A DNA stretch of 64,000 nt. Source: JANNMJ01 sp031425525 (GTDB lineage Bacteria > Bacteroidota > Bacteroidia > Cytophagales > Hymenobacteraceae). Numbering within the stretch: the first letter of the stretch is position 1; each line of letters begins with the position of its first letter. The stretch is taken from assembly GCA_031425525.1 (NCBI GenBank), contig JANPJM010000084.1, forward strand, positions 29,166-93,165, written 5' to 3'. Positions 34,147 through 42,242 of the stretch are shown in pieces. Made by a program: the position numbers and the translations under genes. The notes under the pieces are model-generated. The model was not told where the DNA came from and ran no database searches. It worked only from the letters and a program-made list of their open reading frames with translations.

Positions 34147-34815
34147 ATGGCGCTTCCCTCCTCCGTTGCTCCGGCCTCCGCCGACCTCGCCGCGCTGCTG
34201 GCGCGGTGCCGGCAAGGCGAGCCGGCGGCCCAACGGGCGCTGTACGACCGCTTTGCTCCGCCGATGCTGGCGCTGGCACGGCAGTACACCCCGTCGGGGG
34301 CCGATGCCGAAGACGCCCTGCAAGATGCCTTCATCAAGGTGTTTCGGCTCCTGCCGACGCAGCGCGTGGAAGGCGCGTTTGCCGGGTGGGTACGCCAGAT
34401 TGTGGTACGCACCGCCCTCGATACGTGGCAGCGCACCCGCACCCGGCGCCCCTCCCTCGACTTGGCCGCCGCCGCCGCCGTGGCTGCCCCGGAGGCATCG
34501 GCCGTCGAGCAGCTTACCCTGGCGGAGGTGCGCGCCCTCATCGAGCGGCTGCCCGAAGGCTGCCGGCTGGTGCTGTTACTGTACACCGTGGAGGGCTACT
34601 CGCATCAGGAAATCGGGGCGGCCCTCGGCATTGGCGAGAGCGCATCGAGCGCCCAACTGACCCGCGCCCGCGCCCGACTGGCGGCGCTGGTAGCGGCGGC
34701 CTCGCGCGAGAAAAAACCCGCCCCGCCGGGCGGGACGCTCGTTGCCGTCCCGCCACCGGAGCCCGCCGAACGCCTCCTTCCCTTTCACCCGCTGACCACT
34801 TTGCTGTTCCAATGA
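34147..34815 (+). CDS. ECF sigma factor of cassette 1
   Basis: The 222-residue protein has sigma region 2 (about 16-90: FAPPMLALARQYTPS, DAEDALQDAFIKVFRLLP, WVRQIVVRTALDTWQR) and region 4 (about 125-185: LTLAEVRALIERLPEG, YSHQEIGAALGIGESAS). Beyond region 4 it has an extra tail of about 40 residues ending LLPFHPLTTLLFQ, which is conserved in the second cassette. Its stop overlaps the next ATG. It should direct RNA polymerase to a specific regulon, most likely including this cassette. Confidence 0.92.
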   Translation: MALPSSVAPASADLAALLARCRQGEPAAQRALYDRFAPPMLALARQYTPSGADAEDALQDAFIKVFRLLPTQRVEGAFAGWVRQIVVRTALDTWQRTRTRRPSLDLAAAAAVAAPEASAVEQLTLAEVRALIERLPEGCRLVLLLYTVEGYSHQEIGAALGIGESASSAQLTRARARLAALVAAASREKKPAPPGGTLVAVPPPEPAERLLPFHPLTTLLFQ

Positions 34816-36422
34816 ACACCGCCGATCAACTTCCGCCTACTGATCCACACCAATCGCCGCTCGACGATCAGCTCCGCGCCGCGTTCGACTTTTTGAGTAC
34901 CGCGCCCAGTGCTGCCCCCGAAAAGCTGCCCGATTTTCCGGCTCCGCCGCCCCATCTGTGGGCGGGCGTGGAGGCCGGCTTGCGGCCCGCACCCGTGCCC
35001 ATTCGCCGGGCGCCGCTAATGAGCGGGGTATCTGGGCTGGTGCTTGGTATTCTACTGATGTGGGGCTGGGAACATGGGATACCGGGTCGGCGCCCGGCAA
35101 TGGTTAAGGAGCGCCCGGCAATGGTTGAGGAGCGGGCGGCAACGGTTAAGGAGCGCCCGGCAATGATTGAAGAGCGCCCGGCAATGGTTGAGGAGCGCCC
35201 CGCAACGCCTCCGGAGCTGGCCCGGCACTCGGTTGGGCAGGTGGCTATACAAACGAGTGAATTACCGGCGATGCCCCTCCTTCCGGTGCTGCTACCGCTG
35301 GTTCAAGCCGAAACTACCTACGCCGCGCTACCCGCCGCCGACTCGGCGGCCGACACCCGTGCCACCCGCCGCGCCGCGCTGCTGACCGAGCGCACCGCCC
35401 TGCTGGCCCTCGTGCGCCGGGCCGATTCGCTGCTGCGGCCGTTGGGGGTACTGCCGGAGGTACCGATTGCGCTGGCCGTGCCTGCTGACCCGACAGCGCC
35501 CGATTCGGCCGCGCCTGGGCCAGCCTTCCGCCGCTGGTCGGTGGCGGTGGCCTTCGCGCCGGAGCGCAACTTCTTCGGGCTGACGGCGCCCGCCACGGAT
35601 TCGCTCACGGCCCTGCGGCGCACCCACGAGCAGGGACGCGGCGGCTGGAACGCCAGTCTGGGGGCCGAATACCGCCTTACGCACCGCTGGAGCGTGGGCG
35701 CGGGACTGGGCTGGGCCACCACCGGCGCCGAACTGCGCCTCACCGACCGCCGCACCAACGTGGCCGTCCGCTACGATACCGTCACCACCACCACCACCCA
35801 GGTATCGGCCACCAGCAACACGGTGTACTCGGTGCGCCTCAACTACCTCATTCAGCTTTCGCCGCGCTTCAATGGCGATGGGCAGGTGGTGTCGTACGAC
35901 ACCCTCCGCATTCCCCGCCCCGACACCACGTTCATCACCACCCGCCAGACCGACACCCTGCAGACCACCACGCGGGCGCTGGCCGCCGTCGAGAGCCGCC
36001 GCGAAACCCTCAGCCACCAGACGCTGCGGCCGACCTACCACTTCCTGACGCTGCCGCTGGTGGTGCGCTACCGCCTCGGCCGCGCGCAGGACTGGACGTC
36101 GGCGCCCACCGCCCCGCGCTGGTGGGCCGACGTGGCCGTGGGCGCGCAGTTGCAGTGGTTCATGGGCGGCACCCAACTCGCCACCACCGACGGCCGCACC
36201 TACCGCACCGAGCGCGTGGGGCGGAGCGCCGCGCCGTTCCGGGCGCTGAATGTGGCGCTCACGGGAGCAGTGGCGGCCAACTACGCCCTCACGCCGCGCC
36301 TGGCGGTGTCGCTCGCGCCGACGGTGCGCTGGCAGGTGCAGAGCGTGTACCGGACGGGCACCGGCCTGCGGCAACGCCCCACGAGTGCGGGGGTGCAGGC
36401 GGGGGTGCGCTGGAGTTTTTGA
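34812..36422 (+). CDS. Putative transenvelope anti-sigma/beta-barrel protein of cassette 1
   Basis: The 536-residue protein has an unusual order. Residues 1-68 are cytoplasmic and Pro-rich with a PPPHLWAGVEAGL motif. A single membrane helix follows at about 70-86. Then come six 7-residue repeats of type RPAMVEE (94-135) and an Ala-rich helical linker containing VQAETTYAALPA. The C-terminal part, from about 250 (WSVAVAFAPERNFFG), alternates in the way of an outer-membrane beta-barrel and ends in WSF, a terminal aromatic typical of barrel proteins. In Bacteroidota, short cytoplasmic segments with P-P-x-x-[VL]-W in such genes next to sigma factors are thought to be anti-sigma domains. I infer that it links outer-membrane state to the overlapping sigma factor. 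Confidence 0.7.
   Translation: MNTADQLPPTDPHQSPLDDQLRAAFDFLSTAPSAAPEKLPDFPAPPPHLWAGVEAGLRPAPVPIRRAPLMSGVSGLVLGILLMWGWEHGIPGRRPAMVKERPAMVEERAATVKERPAMIEERPAMVEERPATPPELARHSVGQVAIQTSELPAMPLLPVLLPLVQAETTYAALPAADSAADTRATRRAALLTERTALLALVRRADSLLRPLGVLPEVPIALAVPADPTAPDSAAPGPAFRRWSVAVAFAPERNFFGLTAPATDSLTALRRTHEQGRGGWNASLGAEYRLTHRWSVGAGLGWATTGAELRLTDRRTNVAVRYDTVTTTTTQVSATSNTVYSVRLNYLIQLSPRFNGDGQVVSYDTLRIPRPDTTFITTRQTDTLQTTTRALAAVESRRETLSHQTLRPTYHFLTLPLVVRYRLGRAQDWTSAPTAPRWWADVAVGAQLQWFMGGTQLATTDGRTYRTERVGRSAAPFRALNVALTGAVAANYALTPRLAVSLAPTVRWQVQSVYRTGTGLRQRPTSAGVQAGVRWSF
35091..35216 (+). repeat. 21-bp in-frame tandem repeat, six units
   Basis: Units starting CGCCCGGCAATGGTTGAGG lie at 35091, 35112, 35133, 35154, 35175 and (degenerate) 35196. 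Each encodes a 7-residue charged unit of the periplasmic linker, so copy number would change linker length without a frameshift. Confidence 0.9.
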
Positions 36423-36608
36423 TGGCCCGTTAGCGCCCGTTGAGCTGGCGCCTGATTTGTTTTTCCCGCCTGGCGGGTGTGCGGCCGACGGCGGCTTCGT
36501 GGTACCTGTGGCCGGCCGGCGCAGCCCCGAAGCAAGGTGCGGCTGATCGCTCCGCCCGCGTTTTTTGCTTGTTCCTTCCTTACATTTCTTTTCCCCAACC
36601 TACCGCAT

Positions 36609-39497
36609 ATGCGCGTGTATTCTCTTCTTCCGAACCGGCTGCTGCTGGTGCTGCTGACGGCCTTCGGCCTCGGCGCCCTGCTGCGCCCCACTACCGCCCA
36701 GGCCCAGCAGGCCATCTGGGCGCGGCAAATCGAATCGACGGCCAACAACGTGCTGACGGCCGTGGATGCGGCCGGCAATACCTACCTGTCGGGGCAGTTC
36801 GTAAACAACACCTACCACATCTGGGGCTACTCGTGCAGCGGCGTGCCGCACGTATCGGGCGACCACGATACGTTCCTGGCCAAATTCGATGCGGCGGGCA
36901 CCGTGGTATGGCTGCGCGAGTCGTTGGGCGGCTCGCACGAGTACATCACGGCGCTCACCACCGACGCGGCGGGCCACGTCTTCGCGGTACTCCGCGTCGA
37001 GCCGAACGCGTTGCAGGCCAACAGCAACCTCGGCACCACCTTCGGCAGCTTCACCGTGAACAAGGGCGGGCATTATCTGCTCGACTTCGACGGCGCGGGG
37101 GTAGTGCAAAGCAGCCGCCTATTACACCGCTGGAAGGCTACCGGCCCGCGCCTGGCCATCAAGCAGTTCGTACGCGACGCGGCCGGCACCTCTTACTTCG
37201 TGACCTACAACAACGGTCTCGATTCGCTGGCGGCTTCGGCGCTGTCGCCTTCTGCCCTTTCGACCCACCGCGTACTGCGGCTCGCCGCCGCCGGCCCCGC
37301 CACCGCTCTGGACGTGCTGGCCCCTGGCTCGCCCGGCGGCCTCACCATCAACGACATGGCGCTGGGGCCGCAGGGCGACGTGTACCTGGCGGGCGAGATC
37401 GGTACTGGCGGCAGCACAGGCGGAACCACCTTCAACACCACCCCCGCCACTACCCTGGTCACCGCCCACGGCGATGCGTACGTAGCCCGTGTGACCTCCA
37501 CCGGCCATACCCGTTGGGCGGTGCAGAGTACTCCCGGCGCCAACACTTGGGGGATGGCGGTTGTGGGAATGGCCGTGGCCGTGGACGCGGGCGGTAACGT
37601 CTATCTGGGGGGGCTTTCCGGAGCGAGTGAGCTGACGTTTGGCAGCCTGCCGATCATCACCTTTCCCCCCACGCCGGGCGTGACGCCGGGCAGCGGCGGA
37701 TTCGTGGTGAAACTCTCGCCTACGGGTACGCCGCTCTGGCTGCGGGGCCACTGGGGCGGGGCCACTGGGGCGGGTACCCGGTTCCTGACGCTCGATGGCG
37801 CTGGCAACCCCATCATCAGCGGCAGCTTCAACGGCCTCACTCACACCTTCGACGGCGGCCTGACGCTCATCAACCCCAATCTGCCGTGGTCGGTAGGCAG
37901 CCTCTCGGCCGACGACGCCGCGTTTCTGGTTTCTTATGACCCGGCTGGCGCCCTACGTTGGGGGCGCACCTCCGACCCCGTGGCCGGCGCCACGATGGCC
38001 GGCGCCAACGCGGTTTACCTCGAAAACATGCAGCTCGATGCGGCCGGCAACCTGATGCTGCTGCTCTCCGCCAGAGCCGACGGCGCACGCTTCGATGGAC
38101 TGCTGCTGCCGAACGGCCGACACCTAATCCGCTTCGCCCCCGCCGCCGCGCTGCGCGGCACCGTGTACCTCGACACCAACGGCAACGGCGCGCAGGATGC
38201 CGGCGAAGGCCCCTTCCCGCAGCAGCTCGTGGTGGCCGATACGCGCAGCCAGACCGGCAACAGCACCTTCGTCCCGGACGGCTCTTACACGGCCTACCTC
38301 GCCGGCGGCCCCTACGCCCTCGCCGTAGCCGCCCCGCCCCACTACGTCCCCACGCAGCCAGCGGCCGGCACCTACAACGGCACCCTGCCGGTGGGCGGAG
38401 CGGGCGCGGCGAGCCTCAACTTCGGCCTGCGCCCGGTGCCCAACCAGCCCGATGTGCGGGTGGCCGTGACGGCGCTGACCCCGGCGCGGCCAGGCTTCCT
38501 GACCACGGCGCAGGTGGTGGTCGAGAACGTGGGCACTACGCCCCTGCCCGCCGGCACCGTGACGCTCACGCTCGATGCCCGCGTGAACTACGTGGCCAGT
38601 GTGCCTGCCGCCACCGTGGGCAGCGGCGCCCGCACCCTCACCTGGACGTACCCCGCGCTGGCGCCGTTCGGGCGTTTCGCGGCGACGGCCTCCTACAGCC
38701 TGCCCCTGAACGTAGCGCCCGGCGCCGTGCTGACGGCTTCGGCCGCCGCCGCGCTGACGGCCGATGTGGTGCCCACCGACAACACTGCTCCCCTGACACA
38801 GGCCGTGGTCGGCATCCTCTCCACCAACAACGTGGAGGTGAACTACACCCAACTGACGCCGAACCAGGTGGCGGCCGGGCAGCCGCTCGACTACACCATC
38901 CGGTTTCAGAACGTGGGAGCTGATTCGGCCTTCGTCGTTGTCATCGAAGACTCGCTCAGTGCCCCGCACCTGCGCCTGACCACGGTGCAGTACGTGGCCG
39001 CCTCGCACAATTGCACCTGGACGCTCGACGGGCGGGGCCACCTGGCAGTGCGGTTTCCGGGGATGCGGCTGCCGAGCCGCACCCAGAATCAGGTGCGCTC
39101 ACAGGGTTTCGTGCGGTTTCGGGTGGTACCGCAGCCGGGGTTGCCCACGGGGACGCTGATCCCGAACCGGGCGCGGCTGTTCTTCGACTACAGCGCGCCC
39201 CTCGCCACCAACCAGGCCACCACGCTGGTGCAGATGCCCAACGGGCTGGTGGCGGCTGAACCCGGCGAAGGAGACGCATTTATGCGCCTCTACCCCAACC
39301 CCGCCACCGGCCGCGTGACCATCGAAGCCGCCCCTGGCGCTACCGCCACCCTGCTCGATGTGGCCGGCCGCGTGGTGCTGCGCCCCGCCCCAACCACCGC
39401 GCCGCTGGCCCTCGACGGCGTAGCGCCCGGCCTCTACGTGGTGCGCGTGGCCCTGCCCGACGGCACCGCGAGCAGCCGGCGACTGGTGGTGCAGTAG
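36609..39497 (+). CDS. T9SS-secreted surface protein of cassette 1
   Basis: The product is 962 residues from the ATG at 36609. It has a signal peptide ending TTAQAQ and a beta-propeller-like region of SBBP-type repeats (about 35-515, with motifs such as VDAAGNTYLSG, DAAGTVVWLRE and LDGAGNPIISGSF). A SdrD-B-like GTVYLDTNGNGAQDAGEG follows at about 517, then a CARDB/DUF11-like domain (about 615-740), a domain with LDYTIRFQNVGADSAF (DUF7619-like) and a type A sorting domain (about 890-962, MRLYPNPATGRVTIEA to SSRRLVVQ). It is exported by type IX secretion and anchored or released at the surface. There are 186 bp between the barrel gene and this start. Confidence 0.88.
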   Translation: MRVYSLLPNRLLLVLLTAFGLGALLRPTTAQAQQAIWARQIESTANNVLTAVDAAGNTYLSGQFVNNTYHIWGYSCSGVPHVSGDHDTFLAKFDAAGTVVWLRESLGGSHEYITALTTDAAGHVFAVLRVEPNALQANSNLGTTFGSFTVNKGGHYLLDFDGAGVVQSSRLLHRWKATGPRLAIKQFVRDAAGTSYFVTYNNGLDSLAASALSPSALSTHRVLRLAAAGPATALDVLAPGSPGGLTINDMALGPQGDVYLAGEIGTGGSTGGTTFNTTPATTLVTAHGDAYVARVTSTGHTRWAVQSTPGANTWGMAVVGMAVAVDAGGNVYLGGLSGASELTFGSLPIITFPPTPGVTPGSGGFVVKLSPTGTPLWLRGHWGGATGAGTRFLTLDGAGNPIISGSFNGLTHTFDGGLTLINPNLPWSVGSLSADDAAFLVSYDPAGALRWGRTSDPVAGATMAGANAVYLENMQLDAAGNLMLLLSARADGARFDGLLLPNGRHLIRFAPAAALRGTVYLDTNGNGAQDAGEGPFPQQLVVADTRSQTGNSTFVPDGSYTAYLAGGPYALAVAAPPHYVPTQPAAGTYNGTLPVGGAGAASLNFGLRPVPNQPDVRVAVTALTPARPGFLTTAQVVVENVGTTPLPAGTVTLTLDARVNYVASVPAATVGSGARTLTWTYPALAPFGRFAATASYSLPLNVAPGAVLTASAAAALTADVVPTDNTAPLTQAVVGILSTNNVEVNYTQLTPNQVAAGQPLDYTIRFQNVGADSAFVVVIEDSLSAPHLRLTTVQYVAASHNCTWTLDGRGHLAVRFPGMRLPSRTQNQVRSQGFVRFRVVPQPGLPTGTLIPNRARLFFDYSAPLATNQATTLVQMPNGLVAAEPGEGDAFMRLYPNPATGRVTIEAAPGATATLLDVAGRVVLRPAPTTAPLALDGVAPGLYVVRVALPDGTASSRRLVVQ

Positions 39498-39540
39498 ACA
39501 AACAGCACCCGCAGAGCCCTCGCGCGGGGCGGCGATCAAT

Positions 39541-39582
39541 CCTTTGCCCGGCCTTCCAAGGCCGGGCAAAGGATTTTTTTTT
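39541..39582 (+). terminator. Intrinsic terminator formed by a dispersed palindrome
   Basis: CCTTTGCCCGGCCTT pairs with AAGGCCGGGCAAAGG (39558-39572) and is followed by nine T. It separates cassette 1 from cassette 2 and belongs to the CCTTGCCCGGCCTT family seen again at 48057, 51011 and 56011. Confidence 0.85.
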
Positions 39583-39648
39583 CTGCGGTAGCCAACCGCC
39601 GCAGGTGCGTGTCTTTCGGATAGTGGGGGGCACGCCGCCCCCAATGCC

Positions 39649-39656
39649 TACCTTTC
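39649..39656 (+). promoter_or_regulatory. -7 box of the second sigma cassette
   Basis: TACCTTTC ends five bases before the ATG at 39662, as in cassette 1. This supports 39662 over the in-frame ATG at 39644. Confidence 0.5.
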
Positions 39657-39661
39657 TGCTG

Positions 39662-40333
39662 ATGTCGGCTACCCCTCCTGCTGCTTCGCTTGCGCCCTAC
39701 GCCGCCGATGCGCCGTTGGAGGCGGTGCTAGCGGGGTGCCGCGCCTACGAACCGGCGGCGCAGTGGGCGCTGTACGCGCGCTTTGCCGGGCCGATGCTGC
39801 TGGTGGCGCAGCGGTACGCGCCCACCGCCGCCGACGCCGAAGACGCTTTGCAGGAGGCGTTCATCAAGGTTTTCGGGCAGTTGCAGACGCAGCGCGAGCC
39901 GGCCGCCTTCGCCGGATGGGTACGGCGCATCGTGGTGCGTACGGCCCTGAATGCGGGGCGCGCGCGGCGGGTGCGGCGCATCGAATTCGACCTCGACGAC
40001 GCCCACCACGTGCCCGCGCCCGATGCCTCCGCCCTCGACCAACTCACCCTCGCCGAGGTGCAGGCGCTCATCGAGCGGCTACCCGAGGGGTGCCGCGTGG
40101 TGCTGCTGCTGTACACCGTGGATGGCTTCTCGCACCAGGAAATCGGCGAGTTGCTCGGCGTGGGTACGAGTGCCTCGAAGGCGCAACTCACCCGCGCCCG
40201 CCAGCGCCTGACGCGGCTGCTGGCGGCCGAATCGCGGGAGGCGCGGCCCGCGCCACCGGGGTCGGCGGCGACCGCCCCGGCGCCCCTTGGTCTTCCTCCT
40301 TTTCATCCGCTTACGACGCTCCTGTTCCAATGA
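39662..40333 (+). CDS. ECF sigma factor of cassette 2
   Basis: The 223-residue protein is paralogous to the first sigma factor over its whole length: CRAYEPAAQWALYARFAGPM, DAEDALQEAFIKVFGQLQTQ and WVRRIVVRTALNAGR in region 2, LIERLPEGCRVVLLLYTVDG and FSHQEIGELLGVGTSASKAQ in region 4. The final ten residues, FHPLTTLLFQ, are identical in both, although the tails before them differ. The stop overlaps the next start as ATGA. Confidence 0.92.
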   Translation: MSATPPAASLAPYAADAPLEAVLAGCRAYEPAAQWALYARFAGPMLLVAQRYAPTAADAEDALQEAFIKVFGQLQTQREPAAFAGWVRRIVVRTALNAGRARRVRRIEFDLDDAHHVPAPDASALDQLTLAEVQALIERLPEGCRVVLLLYTVDGFSHQEIGELLGVGTSASKAQLTRARQRLTRLLAAESREARPAPPGSAATAPAPLGLPPFHPLTTLLFQ

Positions 40334-42021
40334 GCCTGCCCGAACCCTCCGCCTTTCCGAACGACCCGTCGGCGCTCGATAGCCGCCTCCGCGACCTGTA
40401 CAATCAGCAACCCGTGCCGCCGCCGCCGCCCGGCGTGTGGGCGGCGCTGGGGCCGCATTTGCAGGCGCCACCGGTGCCCGTCGCAGCACCTGCTCCTGCC
40501 ACCGCGCTCACGCGGCGCGCGCCCATCCTGAGCGGGGTGATGGGGCTCGTACTCGGTATTCTGCTGATGTGGGGCTGGGGTGGTGGGCAGTGGCAGGCGC
40601 CGCAAGCTGCCGTCGGCACCCGTCCGGGCGGACAGAGCATCGTTAAGCCCTTGTTGGTGGCTCGTCCGGGCGGACAGGGCATCGTTGAGGCGACATTGGT
40701 GCCTACTGCCACATCCCAGGCCACCATTGAGGCCTCATTGGTGCCTACTGCAACATCCCAGGCCACCATTGAGGCCTCATTAGTGGCTCCCGCCACATCC
40801 CAGGCCACCATTGAGGCCTCATTGGTGCCTACTGCCACATCCCAAGCCACCGTTGAGGCCCCATTGATGCCCACTGCCACATCCCAGGCCACCGTTGAGG
40901 CGATTTTGCAACCGCTGATTCAAGCCGAAACCACCTACGCCGCCCTACCCGCCCTCGACTCAGCGGCCGAAACCCGCGCCGCCCGCCGCCGTGCGCTGCG
41001 CACCGAACGCGCCGCCCTGCTGGCCCTCACCCACCGCGCCGATTCGCTGCTGCTGACCCTGGGCGAAGCGCCCATCCTGGCCTCAACCGACTCCCTCCTA
41101 CCCTCAAAACCTCCCACCCTCCCACCCTCCAAATGGAGCGTGGCGCTGGCTTTCGCGCCGGAGCGCAATTTCTTTGGCTTGAGCGCACCATCGGGCGATA
41201 CGTTGAGCGCCTTACGCCGCACCCACGAGCAGGGCCGTGCCGGTTGGAGCGCCGTCATCGGAGCCGAATACCGCCTGACGCCCCGCTGGAGTATCGGGGC
41301 GGGGTTAGGCGTAGCCTCCACCGGCGCCGAATTACGCCTCACCGACCGTCAAACCAGCGTGGTCGTGGCCTACGACACCCAAACCAGCCAGGCCGTGCAG
41401 ACGACGCACGTCGAAAACATCACGTATTCGATTCGGCAGGATTCGACAGCCATTCTCTCGCCCATCTTCAACCTCAACAACCAGATCATTGGGTACGAGA
41501 CGGTATTTCTGCCGCGCGCCGATACCGTCTGGACGCACCTCATCACCAACGGCACGGTACGCACTACTACCACCACCACTACGCCCACCGTCACGCGGCG
41601 CGAGGAAGTGAGCGCCCGCGTGCTACGCCCTAATTACCGTTTTCTGACTGTTCCGCTGCTCATTCGCTACCGCTTCGGCACCGAGGGCGGCGCGTTCCGG
41701 GGTGCTACCGCCAACCGCTGGTGGGCCGATGTGGCGCTGGGTGCGCAAACGCAGCTTTTCTTGGGCGGCACCCAACTCACCAGCCTCGACGGCCGCACCT
41801 GGCGCACCGAGCGCGTAGGAATGCGAGGCGGGCCGTTCAGGCCCATCACGGTGGCGCTCACGGGCGCGCTTACGCTCAATTATGCTCTCACGCCGCGCCT
41901 GAGTGCCAGTATGGCGCCCACGGTGCGCTACCAGACCGAGTCGGTGTACAAAGCCTCGACGGGGCTCACGCAACGACCCACGGCGAGTGGGGTGCAGTTG
42001 GGGCTGAAGCTGGCATTTTGA
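40330..42021 (+). CDS. Putative transenvelope anti-sigma/beta-barrel protein of cassette 2
   Basis: The 563-residue paralogue of the cassette 1 protein has the same order. A cytoplasmic stretch contains PPPPPGVWAALGPHL (about 30-44), and the membrane helix is at about 66-83 with the shared core GLVLGILLMWGW. A periplasmic linker follows, then the conserved QAETTYAALPALDSAAETRA segment, and the beta-barrel begins at WSVALAFAPERNFFGLS. The linker repeat is different: two RPGGQ-containing units, then five 14-residue units of type VPTATSQATIEASL (about 124-193). So the ends are conserved while the spacer repeats evolve separately. The protein ends in KLAF, again an aromatic terminus. Confidence 0.7.
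   Translation: MSLPEPSAFPNDPSALDSRLRDLYNQQPVPPPPPGVWAALGPHLQAPPVPVAAPAPATALTRRAPILSGVMGLVLGILLMWGWGGGQWQAPQAAVGTRPGGQSIVKPLLVARPGGQGIVEATLVPTATSQATIEASLVPTATSQATIEASLVAPATSQATIEASLVPTATSQATVEAPLMPTATSQATVEAILQPLIQAETTYAALPALDSAAETRAARRRALRTERAALLALTHRADSLLLTLGEAPILASTDSLLPSKPPTLPPSKWSVALAFAPERNFFGLSAPSGDTLSALRRTHEQGRAGWSAVIGAEYRLTPRWSIGAGLGVASTGAELRLTDRQTSVVVAYDTQTSQAVQTTHVENITYSIRQDSTAILSPIFNLNNQIIGYETVFLPRADTVWTHLITNGTVRTTTTTTTPTVTRREEVSARVLRPNYRFLTVPLLIRYRFGTEGGAFRGATANRWWADVALGAQTQLFLGGTQLTSLDGRTWRTERVGMRGGPFRPITVALTGALTLNYALTPRLSASMAPTVRYQTESVYKASTGLTQRPTASGVQLGLKLAF
40699..40908 (+). repeat. 42-bp in-frame tandem repeat, five units
   Basis: Units at 40699, 40741, 40783, 40825 and 40867 are near identical at DNA level (core CACATCCCAGGCCACCATTG). 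They encode the Thr/Ser/Ala-rich linker; two related but diverged units precede them. Confidence 0.9.
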
Positions 42022-42050
42022 TCAGGCAAGTAACAGGCAGCAAAACTATC

Positions 42051-42074
42051 GTCACCCTGAGCGTAGTCGAAGGG
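42051..42074. repeat. Fragment of a common intergenic repeat
   Basis: GTCACCCTGAGCGTAGTCGA and the bases following resemble the GTCACCCTGAGC...TCGAAGGG element that recurs in many Bacteroidota genomes. Only one arm is seen here, in the 221-bp space before the second cargo gene. Confidence 0.4.
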
Positions 42075-42242
42075 CTGACGCTCGGCCCATTGGGCATCTC
42101 TACGCTACGCGCAGTCGGTTCTAATCTTCGGTTCAGCACCTCCCCGACGCGCGGCGAATTGGCCGGCGCGGCGCCGTCGGTGAGGGTTCAGCGGCCGATT
42201 CTTCCTCTTTTCCTTTCACGTCGATTTTCCATTTCATCTAAG

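Noticed and set aside
35091..40908. Possible CRISPR-like repeats in cassette linkers
   Set aside because: Direct repeats without unique spacers, in frame within coding sequence.
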